A DNA stretch of 16,159 nucleotides, from the NCBI GenBank assembly GCA_003543115.1, contig DPJH01000043.1, forward strand, positions 23,007 to 39,165. The letters run 5' to 3'. Each line of letters begins with the position of its first letter. Within the stretch, counting starts at the first letter, position 1. The notes under the pieces are model-generated. The model made no database searches and had not been told where the DNA came from. It worked only from the letters and a program-made list of their open reading frames with translations. This document shows, piece after piece, positions 6,053 through 13,296 of the stretch. A program made the position numbers and the translations under genes. The DNA is from Candidatus Moraniibacteriota bacterium. Its GTDB lineage: Bacteria; Patescibacteriota; Minisyncoccia; Moranbacterales; UBA2206.

Positions 6053-7117
6053 ATGAAAAACATTTTTAAGGACAAAATATTTTGGATTTTTTTTCTGCTG
6101 GTGGCGGGCATTGTTTTTACTGTTCTATCTTCCGGCAGCAAGATTTATCAGGCAAAATCAAGAATTTTGTTCGTGCCGAAAAATGAAGTAGCAGTAAGAA
6201 ATATTGATCAGATTGTTGAAAACGCCAAACAAATTCCGCTATCGCTGTCTTTTTACAACAAGATAGTGGAAATCAATGGCGATATTGATGATGAAGCGAT
6301 GGAGTTTCCGGACGCTAAGAGAAAGGCTTTTTGGAATTCCAAGATAGAAACGCGACAAGTGGAAAAAAGCGGCGTGATAGAAATTTCTATTTATGATGGG
6401 AATCAAATGCAGGCAGAAATCATATCCGACCAAGTGATTGCAGGCATCACAACCGTAATGGGCAATTATTATGACGTCAAAAACAGTCTGGATATCCGCG
6501 TAATCGATCGTCCGATTGCCCAGGAGATAAGCAGAGTGAATTATTTTCAAGTGTTGGGCGCCTCTTTGCTAGGCGGAATTGCAGCAGGGCTTTTGATCAG
6601 CCTCTTGATAGGCGCTATGGTTAAGATCTTTGAGCCCAAGCCCGTTGTAGAAAAAAATGAATCGGAATCTGAAGCGCTTGCATTCAAAAAGTTTTCTTTT
6701 CCAGAAGCTGCTCCGAAGAAAACAGCATCTTCTGAAAAGAAAGAAAATATTTTTGACTTCAAGTTAGAAGATGAGGTGGCGCTTGTTCAGCCGAAGAAAT
6801 CTGGTTTTTTCGGTTCAAGAGAAAAAAAATCTTCCGCTCCCAGCAATCTTCCGGTGGCTGAAGAGTTTGATTTGAAGGTGGCGAAAATGGAGACCTTGGA
6901 GGCGAAAGAGGATTTGAAAAAGGATGCGAAGCCTGATAATATTGCAAAAGATGAAGATGAATTCGTGTTGGATATGGGAGGGGCGAAAAAAGAACCCGCT
7001 GGAGATATGCAGGATGAAACTGCGACAGCCCCAAGCATTGATCACAAAAGGGAAGCGACTCCGGAAGAGGTGAAGGAAAGACTGAATAAACTTCTAAGCG
7101 GCGACAATTCAAAGTAG
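6053..7117 (+). CDS. Wzz-like polysaccharide chain-length protein with a long acidic cytoplasmic tail
   Basis: A 354-residue protein with two membrane helices, at about 9-27 and 166-190, bracketing an extracytoplasmic domain of about 140 residues. This is the Wzz/GumC (polysaccharide co-polymerase) topology, but the outer domain is smaller than in most Wzz proteins. Instead of ending after the second helix, or carrying a Wzc-type tyrosine kinase, it continues as a low-complexity Lys/Glu/Ser-rich tail (about 195-330). The tail ends in a short predicted helix, REATPEEVKERLNKLL (333-348). No Walker motif or kinase signature is present. I recall similar endings on other Parcubacteria proteins, but cannot check this here. 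The context, after two glycosyltransferases and near a Wzy/WaaL-like gene, supports a role in chain-length control. No Shine-Dalgarno site precedes the ATG. Confidence 0.72.
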   Translation: MKNIFKDKIFWIFFLLVAGIVFTVLSSGSKIYQAKSRILFVPKNEVAVRNIDQIVENAKQIPLSLSFYNKIVEINGDIDDEAMEFPDAKRKAFWNSKIETRQVEKSGVIEISIYDGNQMQAEIISDQVIAGITTVMGNYYDVKNSLDIRVIDRPIAQEISRVNYFQVLGASLLGGIAAGLLISLLIGAMVKIFEPKPVVEKNESESEALAFKKFSFPEAAPKKTASSEKKENIFDFKLEDEVALVQPKKSGFFGSREKKSSAPSNLPVAEEFDLKVAKMETLEAKEDLKKDAKPDNIAKDEDEFVLDMGGAKKEPAGDMQDETATAPSIDHKREATPEEVKERLNKLLSGDNSK

Positions 7118-7144
7118 GTTTGAGTTGCCATTAAACAGATAAAA

Positions 7145-8494
7145 ATGAAAAAATATTCTTGGAAATTTTGGGCTATTTTTTGGGCATCAGCGGCTGTCTT
7201 GTTGGTGTCTTTTTATTTTTTCCTGCAGCCTTCGCGTCAGAGCGATTCGCCGGAAAAAGAAAATAAGCTATCCATGGGAAAAAAATATTCGATTATTTCC
7301 GGAGTGGTTGAATATCTTCTTTCCGGGGAAAGGGAAAAGACTTTTCTCATTTTGTTTCAAAACAATATGGAAATTCGCCCAGGCGGAGGTTTTATCGGAT
7401 CATTCGGCATTTTAAAAATTAACAAAGGCGCGGTCAGCGATTTGCAAATTCATGATACGGGTTATTTTGACGAACGCATTCCAGATTCGATAAAGGCGCC
7501 CTATCCGATGGAAGAAAATCTTCGAGTGAAATATTTGAAAATGCGGGATTCCAATTTTTCTCCTGATTTTCCCACTAATGCGAAAATGGCGGAGGATTTT
7601 TATTATTTAGGAAAGGGCGAGGAAAAATTTGACGGAGTGGCGGCCATTACGACCAACGTGCTAACTTCTTTTTTGAAAGTGACCGGACCGGTCCAGCTGG
7701 AAGGTTATCCGGGAACTTATACGGACGATCAGGCAGTTTTGGCTCTGGAATATCAAGTGGAAAAAGCTTTCGACGAGCAAGGCATAGCGCGCCGGGAAAG
7801 AAAATCGGTGATGAATCTTTTGGCCAAAGAAATCATTAAGAAGAGCAAAAATTTGAGTTTTCAGGAAAAGCGGCTTCTTTTTGATGTGATTTTGGACGAT
7901 TTGAGCAAGAAAGATATCCAGCTGAATTTCAAAGATCAAAAAATGCAGAAAATAATCAAAGATTCAGGCTGGGATGGAGGATTGGACACTGAATGGGAAA
8001 AAGATTATTTGATGACGGTAGACGCCAACTTAGGCGCTTGGAAAAGCGACTATTATGTCAAAAGAGACTTGGAATATTTTATCGACTTGTCGCAAGAGGT
8101 TCCCAAAATAAAAGTTAGAATCAATTATAATCACACAGCTTTGCAAAGGGACTATATGACCAAAGATTATTTTTCTTATCTGAGGATTTATTTGCCGGAA
8201 GGAGCGTGGCTTTTGAATAAGGGAGATTTTCCTGATATACGATTTGGAAAAGAAAAATTGATAGACGGGAAAGAAAGGAAATATTTCGGAACCATTGTCA
8301 GGTTTCCGATAAATAGCAAGAAAACAATAGAATTCGATTATATTCTTCCGGAAAAAATTGCCGAAGATTATGTCCTCAAGATTCAAAAGCAGGCTGGCAT
8401 CAATGACGAGCCAGTGAGGATTTATTTTACGGGACAAAACGGAGAGAAAAAGGAATATAGCGGAATTTTGGATAGTGATTTAGTGTGGAAATAA
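7145..8494 (+). CDS. DUF4012 family membrane-anchored protein
   Basis: A 449-residue protein with one N-terminal membrane helix (about 8-27) and a large domain predicted to lie outside the membrane. The diagnostic stretch FLILFQNNMEIRPGGGFIGS (67-86) matches DUF4012, a family of unknown biochemical function found in CPR bacteria and Gram-positives, often in exopolysaccharide or cell-wall loci. Many members are longer (around 600 residues), so this is a compact version. It lies 27 bases after the Wzz-like gene and belongs to the same unit, which ends at the terminator at 8514-8544. A role in glycan attachment or export is inferred only from location. No Shine-Dalgarno site is visible. Confidence 0.85.
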   Translation: MKKYSWKFWAIFWASAAVLLVSFYFFLQPSRQSDSPEKENKLSMGKKYSIISGVVEYLLSGEREKTFLILFQNNMEIRPGGGFIGSFGILKINKGAVSDLQIHDTGYFDERIPDSIKAPYPMEENLRVKYLKMRDSNFSPDFPTNAKMAEDFYYLGKGEEKFDGVAAITTNVLTSFLKVTGPVQLEGYPGTYTDDQAVLALEYQVEKAFDEQGIARRERKSVMNLLAKEIIKKSKNLSFQEKRLLFDVILDDLSKKDIQLNFKDQKMQKIIKDSGWDGGLDTEWEKDYLMTVDANLGAWKSDYYVKRDLEYFIDLSQEVPKIKVRINYNHTALQRDYMTKDYFSYLRIYLPEGAWLLNKGDFPDIRFGKEKLIDGKERKYFGTIVRFPINSKKTIEFDYILPEKIAEDYVLKIQKQAGINDEPVRIYFTGQNGEKKEYSGILDSDLVWK

Positions 8495-8513
8495 TATAAG
8501 GCGGCAATAGGAT

Positions 8514-8544
8514 GGTTGGATTTTTAGAATCCTAAACCTTTTTT
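8514..8544 (+). terminator. Probable intrinsic terminator after the DUF4012 gene
   Basis: GGTTGGATT (8514-8522) pairs with AATCC (8528-8532) and AACC (8535-8538), with a two-base bulge, followed by six T. The stem is shorter and less GC-rich than the one at 1899-1941, so some read-through is possible. Confidence 0.6.
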
Positions 8545-8606
8545 GTTCTTTGTCATCAGTTTTTAGGCTGTTTTGGTGTTTGCCAATAAGTTGATTTTTC
8601 TAAATC

Positions 8607-8611
8607 GGGAG
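8607..8611 (+). promoter_or_regulatory. Shine-Dalgarno site of the coiled-coil membrane protein
   Basis: GGGAG ends eight bases before the ATG at 8620. It is the second of only two clear Shine-Dalgarno sites in the window. Confidence 0.55.
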
Positions 8612-8619
8612 AAGAAAAA

Positions 8620-9381
8620 ATGAAGAAGATCGAAGGCTTTTTGTTCGGAATGTTCGGCATGATTTATTTGCGCCACCGGCATATCGGGATGATATTTTCT
8701 ATCATAAGTGTTCTCGTACTGGGAGCGGTTGTCTTTTTGGCAACAAAGACGATAATGGAAAGATCCATCATCGCTTATTATGTCCCGGAGTGGAAAATGC
8801 CAGCTTTTGCTTTTGAATCAAATAATAAGACGGGACTTGTCTTGGAGGCGGAAAAAGTCCACAATGATATGAAAAAATTGATGGATGCAAACCAAAAAAT
8901 GCAAGAAGAGTATAATGCGGCGATCAAAAGTGTCATTTCTTCCATGAGCAAGGACAGCCTGAATAACTTCTTTGTATTGTCTGCATTCTTGTTTTTTGCG
9001 GTTTCTCTGATTGTCTCCCTCTTTTTTCTTGAGAGAATGAGGATAGAAAAAGAAAAGATTGAAAGAAAGGTGGCAGAAGATCGAGAGGCTCTTTTGAAAG
9101 GCAACGCTGAAGATAGGGCAGAGTTCGGCCAGCTTATTGCCGACTTGAAAAACCAAATCCAATCCTTGGAGGAAAAAGCCCAAGCATATCAAGCCATGGC
9201 TGGGGAAGCTATTGAAAAGAGAAATGATTATGTGAGGGCTTCTGTGGCTTCCCATCTCAAATCGCTGAAAGAGAAACATGAAAATAAGCAAGCGAAAGCA
9301 AGCGAAAAAATTCAATTGCTTGAAGAAGAAATAAAAAGATTAAAAGCTATGCTTTACAAGGCCGGTCTGATGGCAGCATAG
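8620..9381 (+). CDS. Two-helix membrane protein with C-terminal coiled coil, function unknown
   Basis: The 253-residue product has membrane helices at about 22-42 and 117-137. The segment between them (about 45-115) contains a short heptad-like stretch. After the second helix, residues 138-250 are almost entirely charged and helical, with repeated Glu, Lys, Gln and Leu in coiled-coil spacing (for example IQLLEEEIKRLKAML). Positive residues (RHRH) before the first helix suggest that both ends are cytoplasmic. I recognise no family. It has its own Shine-Dalgarno site and is bounded by terminators at 8514-8544 and 9391-9421, so it forms a single-gene unit between the two polysaccharide blocks. 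A scaffold or envelope-organising role is possible, but nothing in the sequence shows it. No good promoter was found in the 125 bases upstream. Confidence 0.85.
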   Translation: MKKIEGFLFGMFGMIYLRHRHIGMIFSIISVLVLGAVVFLATKTIMERSIIAYYVPEWKMPAFAFESNNKTGLVLEAEKVHNDMKKLMDANQKMQEEYNAAIKSVISSMSKDSLNNFFVLSAFLFFAVSLIVSLFFLERMRIEKEKIERKVAEDREALLKGNAEDRAEFGQLIADLKNQIQSLEEKAQAYQAMAGEAIEKRNDYVRASVASHLKSLKEKHENKQAKASEKIQLLEEEIKRLKAMLYKAGLMAA

Positions 9382-9390
9382 GATTTCAAC

Positions 9391-9421
9391 AAGGGTTGTC
9401 CCAACATGGGCAGCCTTTTTT
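9391..9421 (+). terminator. Intrinsic terminator after the coiled-coil protein gene
   Basis: AAGGGTTGTCCC (9391-9402) pairs with GGGCAGCCTT (from 9408), with one bulged T, one G-U pair and a five-base loop, running into a T tract (9416-9421). It begins ten bases after the stop codon. Confidence 0.82.
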
Positions 9422-9450
9422 ATACATAAAAATTATATTTATCGCTGTTT

Positions 9451-9479
9451 TTGCTTTTAGGGCGGTTTTGTATTATTAT
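9451..9479 (+). promoter_or_regulatory. Promoter of the sugar-nucleotide operon
   Basis: TTGCTT (9451-9456), a 17-base spacer, and TATTAT (9474-9479). Transcription would start near 9486, about 22 bases before the ATG at 9508. The -35 box is identical to the one at 1930. Its position just after a terminator supports it. Confidence 0.5.
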
Positions 9480-9507
9480 TAGAGGGTAATAAGATAAATA
9501 AAAAAAG

Positions 9508-9963
9508 ATGATAGAAGGAGTGAAAATAAAGCAAATTAAGAGATATTCAGACGATAGGGGCTTTTTTTGCGAAGCCATTAAATCTGGCGAAGAAACTTTT
9601 TGCGAAGTGAAGCAAACCAGCTATACTGAGACTTACCCGGGAGTAGTCAAGGCTTTTCATTGGCATAAAAAACAAATTGACGTATGGTTTCCTATAAAAG
9701 GAAATATGCAGATAGTTTTGCATGATATGCGCGAAAGTTCGCCTACTTTTGGGGAGACTCAAGTGATTTATGCCGGAGAAAATAATCCGGTGATGGTCCT
9801 GATTCCTCCCTATGTGGCTCATGGCTATCGTGTCTTGGGTCAAATACCGGCGACTTTGGTGTATCATACAAGTGAAGCTTACAATCCTCAAGATCCCGAT
9901 GAAGAAAGAATTGAATGGAATGATCCGAAAATCGGATTTGACTGGACTACGAAGAATAAATAA
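9508..9963 (+). CDS. rfbC: RmlC-like cupin, dTDP-4-dehydrorhamnose 3,5-epimerase family (divergent, short)
   Basis: A 151-residue single-cupin protein. Family signs are SDDRGFFCEAI (14-24), FHWHKKQ (50-56), DMRESSPTFGE (73-83), IPPYVAHGY (99-107), AYNPQDPDEERIEWNDP (124-140) and IGFDW (142-146). RmlC normally epimerises dTDP-4-keto-6-deoxyglucose at C3 and C5 in dTDP-L-rhamnose synthesis. This copy keeps the active-site His (His51) and Tyr119/Tyr125. It has Lys48 where RmlC has the Arg of the RGLH motif, and Asp58 where RmlC has a conserved Lys. It also stops about 30 residues early, so the C-terminal Asp of the usual His-Asp pair is absent. The position next to rmlB and rmlD supports the rhamnose role, but another epimerase or isomerase activity cannot be ruled out. 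Confidence 0.75.
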   Translation: MIEGVKIKQIKRYSDDRGFFCEAIKSGEETFCEVKQTSYTETYPGVVKAFHWHKKQIDVWFPIKGNMQIVLHDMRESSPTFGETQVIYAGENNPVMVLIPPYVAHGYRVLGQIPATLVYHTSEAYNPQDPDEERIEWNDPKIGFDWTTKNK

Positions 9964-9992
9964 TTGACAATGGCCAATTTTAAATTTATAAT
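9964..9992 (+). promoter_or_regulatory. Perfect consensus sigma70-type promoter before rmlB
   Basis: TTGACA (9964-9969), exactly 17 bases, then TATAAT (9987-9992). The -35 box begins on the base after the rmlC-like stop codon. The start would be near 9999, giving a leader of about 60 bases. A small hairpin (CTTTTG 10001-10006 with CAAAAG 10012-10017) lies at the very beginning of that leader. Confidence 0.75.
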
Positions 9993-10058
9993 GTAACTCC
10001 CTTTTGCATGTCAAAAGAGATTTGATAAATAATAATTTTTTAACAAAAAATACAAAAA

Positions 10059-11063
10059 ATGAAATTATTAGTAACTGGCGGAGCAGGCTTTATCGGCTCG
10101 AATTTTATACACTATATCTTAAAAAAATATCCTGACTATGAAATAGCCAATTTGGATGTTTTGACTTATGCAGGCAATTTGGAAAATCTGACGGACCTGG
10201 AAGGCAATCCTAGGTATAGTTTTGTAAAAGGTAATATTACCGATTATGATTTGGTTGAAAAATTAGTCAGCAAGGTTGATATGATTGTGCATTTTGCGGC
10301 TGAATCCCATGTGGATCGCTCTATTCTTGATTCTAGGGATTTTGTCGGCACTAATATAGTAGGAACTCATGCTCTTCTTGAGGCGGCCAAGAAAAATGAC
10401 AATAAGCGTTTTCATCATATTTCTACGGATGAAGTTTTCGGATCTCTTTCTTTGACTGATCCGGCTTTTAGTGAAAAAACTCCCTACGATCCCAGAAGTC
10501 CTTATAGCGCTTCCAAGGCTGGCTCTGATCATCTGGTGCGAGCCTATTTTCATACCTATGGCTTGCCGGTAACAATTTCCAATTGTTCCAACAATTATGG
10601 TCCCTATCATTTTCCGGAAAAACTTATCCCGCTTTCCATTACCAATCTGATTCAAGGAAAAAAAATTACTCTCTATGGGGACGGAATGCATGTGCGCGAT
10701 TGGCTCTATGTGGAAGATCATTGCAGCGCCATTGATGCTATTATTCACAATGGAGTGATCGGAGACACCTATTGCATCGGAGGAAACACGGAGAAAACCA
10801 ATAAGGAAGTTGCTTATAAAATCTTGGAATTGTTAGGCAAAGGAGAAGAATCCATCGAGTTCATAGATGACAGAAGAGGGCATGATAGGCGCTATGCCAT
10901 TGATTTTTCTAAACTCAAGGGCGAACTCGGTTGGGAGCCGTCTGTCGGATTTGAGGAAGGCTTGTTGAAAACCATTCAATGGTATAAGGATAATGAAAAA
11001 TGGTGGAAAAATATTGTTTCAGGGGAATATAGGGATTATTATAAGAATCATTACGAAAATTAA
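10059..11063 (+). CDS. rfbB: dTDP-glucose 4,6-dehydratase
   Basis: A 334-residue NAD-dependent short-chain dehydrogenase of the extended type. It converts dTDP-glucose to dTDP-4-keto-6-deoxyglucose in the cytoplasm. The Rossmann motif TGGAGFIG is at 6-13, and LDVLTYAGNLENL (32-44) is characteristic of RmlB. The catalytic residues are visible: Thr123-Asp124-Glu125 in HHISTDEVFG, and Tyr149 with Lys153 in YSASK. SNNYGPYHFPEKLIPL (177-192) and GDGMHVRDWLYVEDH (207-221) are also typical. Length is normal. It has its own consensus promoter and precedes rmlD by nine bases, so the two are co-transcribed. Confidence 0.97.
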   Translation: MKLLVTGGAGFIGSNFIHYILKKYPDYEIANLDVLTYAGNLENLTDLEGNPRYSFVKGNITDYDLVEKLVSKVDMIVHFAAESHVDRSILDSRDFVGTNIVGTHALLEAAKKNDNKRFHHISTDEVFGSLSLTDPAFSEKTPYDPRSPYSASKAGSDHLVRAYFHTYGLPVTISNCSNNYGPYHFPEKLIPLSITNLIQGKKITLYGDGMHVRDWLYVEDHCSAIDAIIHNGVIGDTYCIGGNTEKTNKEVAYKILELLGKGEESIEFIDDRRGHDRRYAIDFSKLKGELGWEPSVGFEEGLLKTIQWYKDNEKWWKNIVSGEYRDYYKNHYEN

Positions 11064-11072
11064 GTTTTATAT

Positions 11073-12029
11073 ATGGAAATAAAAAAAGACAAGAAAAAGA
11101 TATTGATTATAGGAGCTAAGGGAATGCTGGGGCAGGAACTGGTTAGGGTTTTTAAAAAGGACAAATCTTACGAAGTGTTTTCTTGGGACAGGGAAGATAT
11201 CGATATCACTATCGGGAAAGAAACAACTTCAAAAATAATTTCATTGGATCCGGAAATTATCATAAACGCTACTGGCTATAATGCTGTGGATAGATGCGAG
11301 GAAGACAAAAAAGAGTTTGTAATGGCCAAAAAATTGAACGGAAAAGCACCTGGAAATTTGGCGAAGATTGCCAAAAAAATAGGAGCAACCTTTGTGAATT
11401 ATTCTTCGGATTATGTTTTTGATGGAAATCCCGAAATTCCAGAACCGGAAGGATGCACTCATTCTTGCGATTCTTGCTCTTTGCATGATGATTTTAAGCC
11501 GCAAATCGGTTTTGATGAAGAAGCTGAGACTCATCCAATTTCTAATTATGGAAAATCAAAAGAGTTGGGTGAAAAAGAGGTGGAGAAACATGGTGAGAAC
11601 TATTATATCATTCGTCCTTCAAAGATTTTTGGCGCTCCGGCGAAATCTGCCGAAGCTAAAAGAAGTTTTTTTGATGTGATGCTGGAGGCAGGGAATAAAA
11701 ATAAAGAGGTGAAAGTTGTAGATGAAGAAACCAGTTGTTTTACTTATGCTCCGGATTTGGCTAAAAAAACCAAAGAAATCATTGAAGCGAAAAAACCATT
11801 CGGCATCTATCATGTGGTTAATGGAGATCCTTGCACTTGGTATGAAGGAGTTTTGGAGCTATATAAGCAAGCTAAAATAAGAACCAAAGTTGTTCCAGTT
11901 GATGGGGCTCAATTTCCGCGTCCAGCTCAAAGGCCATATTTCTCAGTGCTTTTGAATACAAAGCTAAATCCTCTTCGAAGCTATAAAGATGCATTGAAAG
12001 AATATTTAAAAAGTCTCAAAAGTAAATAA
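11073..12029 (+). CDS. rfbD: dTDP-4-dehydrorhamnose reductase with a Cys-rich insertion
   Basis: A 318-residue RmlD-type short-chain dehydrogenase that reduces dTDP-4-keto-L-rhamnose to dTDP-L-rhamnose. Visible motifs are IIGAKGMLGQEL (12-23, nucleotide binding), INATGYNAVDRCE (64-76), NYSSDYVFDG (109-118), and the catalytic YGKSK (Tyr159, Lys163). PxxxPRPAQRPYFSVL-type residues near 275-293 are also family-typical. Compared with E. coli RmlD, about 23 extra residues lie between DYVFDG and the catalytic Tyr. They include CTHSCDSCSLH (128-138) with three Cys and two His, which could bind a metal ion. No Shine-Dalgarno site is present; the gene follows rmlB by nine bases. Confidence 0.9.
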   Translation: MEIKKDKKKILIIGAKGMLGQELVRVFKKDKSYEVFSWDREDIDITIGKETTSKIISLDPEIIINATGYNAVDRCEEDKKEFVMAKKLNGKAPGNLAKIAKKIGATFVNYSSDYVFDGNPEIPEPEGCTHSCDSCSLHDDFKPQIGFDEEAETHPISNYGKSKELGEKEVEKHGENYYIIRPSKIFGAPAKSAEAKRSFFDVMLEAGNKNKEVKVVDEETSCFTYAPDLAKKTKEIIEAKKPFGIYHVVNGDPCTWYEGVLELYKQAKIRTKVVPVDGAQFPRPAQRPYFSVLLNTKLNPLRSYKDALKEYLKSLKSK

Positions 12030-12047
12030 TTTGTTAAATATAACCAT

Positions 12048-13292
12048 ATGTCAATTCTGAAGAAACAGGATTCAAAAATTTACAAAGCTATTGTGGGGGA
12101 GCTAAAAAGGCAGCAGGAGGGAATGGAGATGATTGCCAGTGAAAACTATGTTTCTGAGGCTGTGCTTGAAGCGATCGGTTCAATTCTGACCAACAAATAT
12201 TCTGAAGGTTATCCGGGGAAAAGATATTATGGCGGACAGGAGTATATCGATGTGGTAGAAACTTTGGCCATTGAGAGAGCTAAAGAACTTTTCGGAGCTC
12301 AGCATGCCAATGTGCAGCCGCATTCGGGAGCGCCAGCTAATATGATTGCCTATAATGCAGTTTTGAAGCCGGGGGATAAAATTCTTGGCATGGATCTTTC
12401 GCACGGTGGACATCTGACTCATGGGCATCCTATGACACTTTCAGCTAATATTTATAAATTCATCGGATATAAGACAGATGCCAAAGGAAAAATTGATTAT
12501 AAGGAATTGGAAAAAATGGCTATCAAAGAAAAACCGCAAATGATTTTAGCGGGATTTTCAGCTTATACCAGACAAATCAATTATAAAAAAATAGCAGCTA
12601 TTGCTAAAAAAGTGGGCGCTATCTCCATGTTTGATATGGCGCATATCGCAGGACTTATTGCCGGAAAAGCTCTTCCAAGTCCGGTACCGCATTTTGACAT
12701 TGTGACCACAACCACTCACAAAACTCTTCGAGGTCCTCGAGGGGGGATGATTTTGTGCAAAGAAAAGTTTGCCAAAGCTATCGACAAATCAGCTTTCCCC
12801 GGTTTTCAAGGCGGTCCTCATGATCAAGTTGTTGCCGGAAAGGCAGTCGCTTTTGCCGAGGCTCTAAAACCCGCATTTGCAAAATATGCCAAACAGATAA
12901 TTTTAAATGCAAAAGTTTTGGAATTGGAACTTAAAAAATACGGATTTAAGATAATGTTTGGAGGAACTGACAATCATATGGTTTTGGTAGATGTTTTCGC
13001 AAGTAAGGGTGTGAGTGGAAAAGAAGCGGAAATTGCTTTGGATAAGATCGGCATCACTATCAACAAGAATATGATTCCGGATGATCCGAGATCTCCAATG
13101 GATCCCAGCGGTGTGCGCATCGGAGTGCCGGCCATTACAACACGAGGAATGAAAGAGAAAGAAATCAGAAAAATTTCTGAGTGGATCAATCGTGCGATTG
13201 AAAATCATGCTTCGGAGGAAATTTTGAAAGAAATCCATAAGGAAGTCATATCTATGTGTGGAAAGTTTCCAATATATAAAAACTTAATGTAA
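12048..13292 (+). CDS. glyA: Serine hydroxymethyltransferase
   Basis: A 414-residue PLP enzyme that interconverts serine and glycine with transfer of a one-carbon unit to tetrahydrofolate in the cytoplasm. Motifs are clear: MIASENYVS (28-36), NKYSEGYPGKRYYGG (49-63), QPHSGAPANM (90-99), FDMAHIAGL (195-203) and TTTTHKTLRGPRGG (220-233), where Lys225 carries the PLP. SGVRIGVPAITTRGM near the C-terminus has Val where many family members have Thr. The length is standard. It sits between rmlD and rmlA, separated by 18 and 4 bases, so it appears to be part of the sugar operon although its reaction is not part of rhamnose synthesis. Confidence 0.97.
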   Translation: MSILKKQDSKIYKAIVGELKRQQEGMEMIASENYVSEAVLEAIGSILTNKYSEGYPGKRYYGGQEYIDVVETLAIERAKELFGAQHANVQPHSGAPANMIAYNAVLKPGDKILGMDLSHGGHLTHGHPMTLSANIYKFIGYKTDAKGKIDYKELEKMAIKEKPQMILAGFSAYTRQINYKKIAAIAKKVGAISMFDMAHIAGLIAGKALPSPVPHFDIVTTTTHKTLRGPRGGMILCKEKFAKAIDKSAFPGFQGGPHDQVVAGKAVAFAEALKPAFAKYAKQIILNAKVLELELKKYGFKIMFGGTDNHMVLVDVFASKGVSGKEAEIALDKIGITINKNMIPDDPRSPMDPSGVRIGVPAITTRGMKEKEIRKISEWINRAIENHASEEILKEIHKEVISMCGKFPIYKNLM

Positions 13293-13296
13293 AAAT

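Noticed and set aside
8550..8605. Possible promoter before the coiled-coil protein (TTGTCA at 8550-8555)
   Set aside because: No acceptable -10 lies 16-18 bases downstream; other pairings in the region are weaker still.
10001..10017. Hairpin CTTTTG/CAAAAG considered as a terminator of the rmlC-like gene
   Set aside because: The stem is AT-rich and no T tract follows; it lies just downstream of a consensus promoter and more likely belongs to the rmlB leader.
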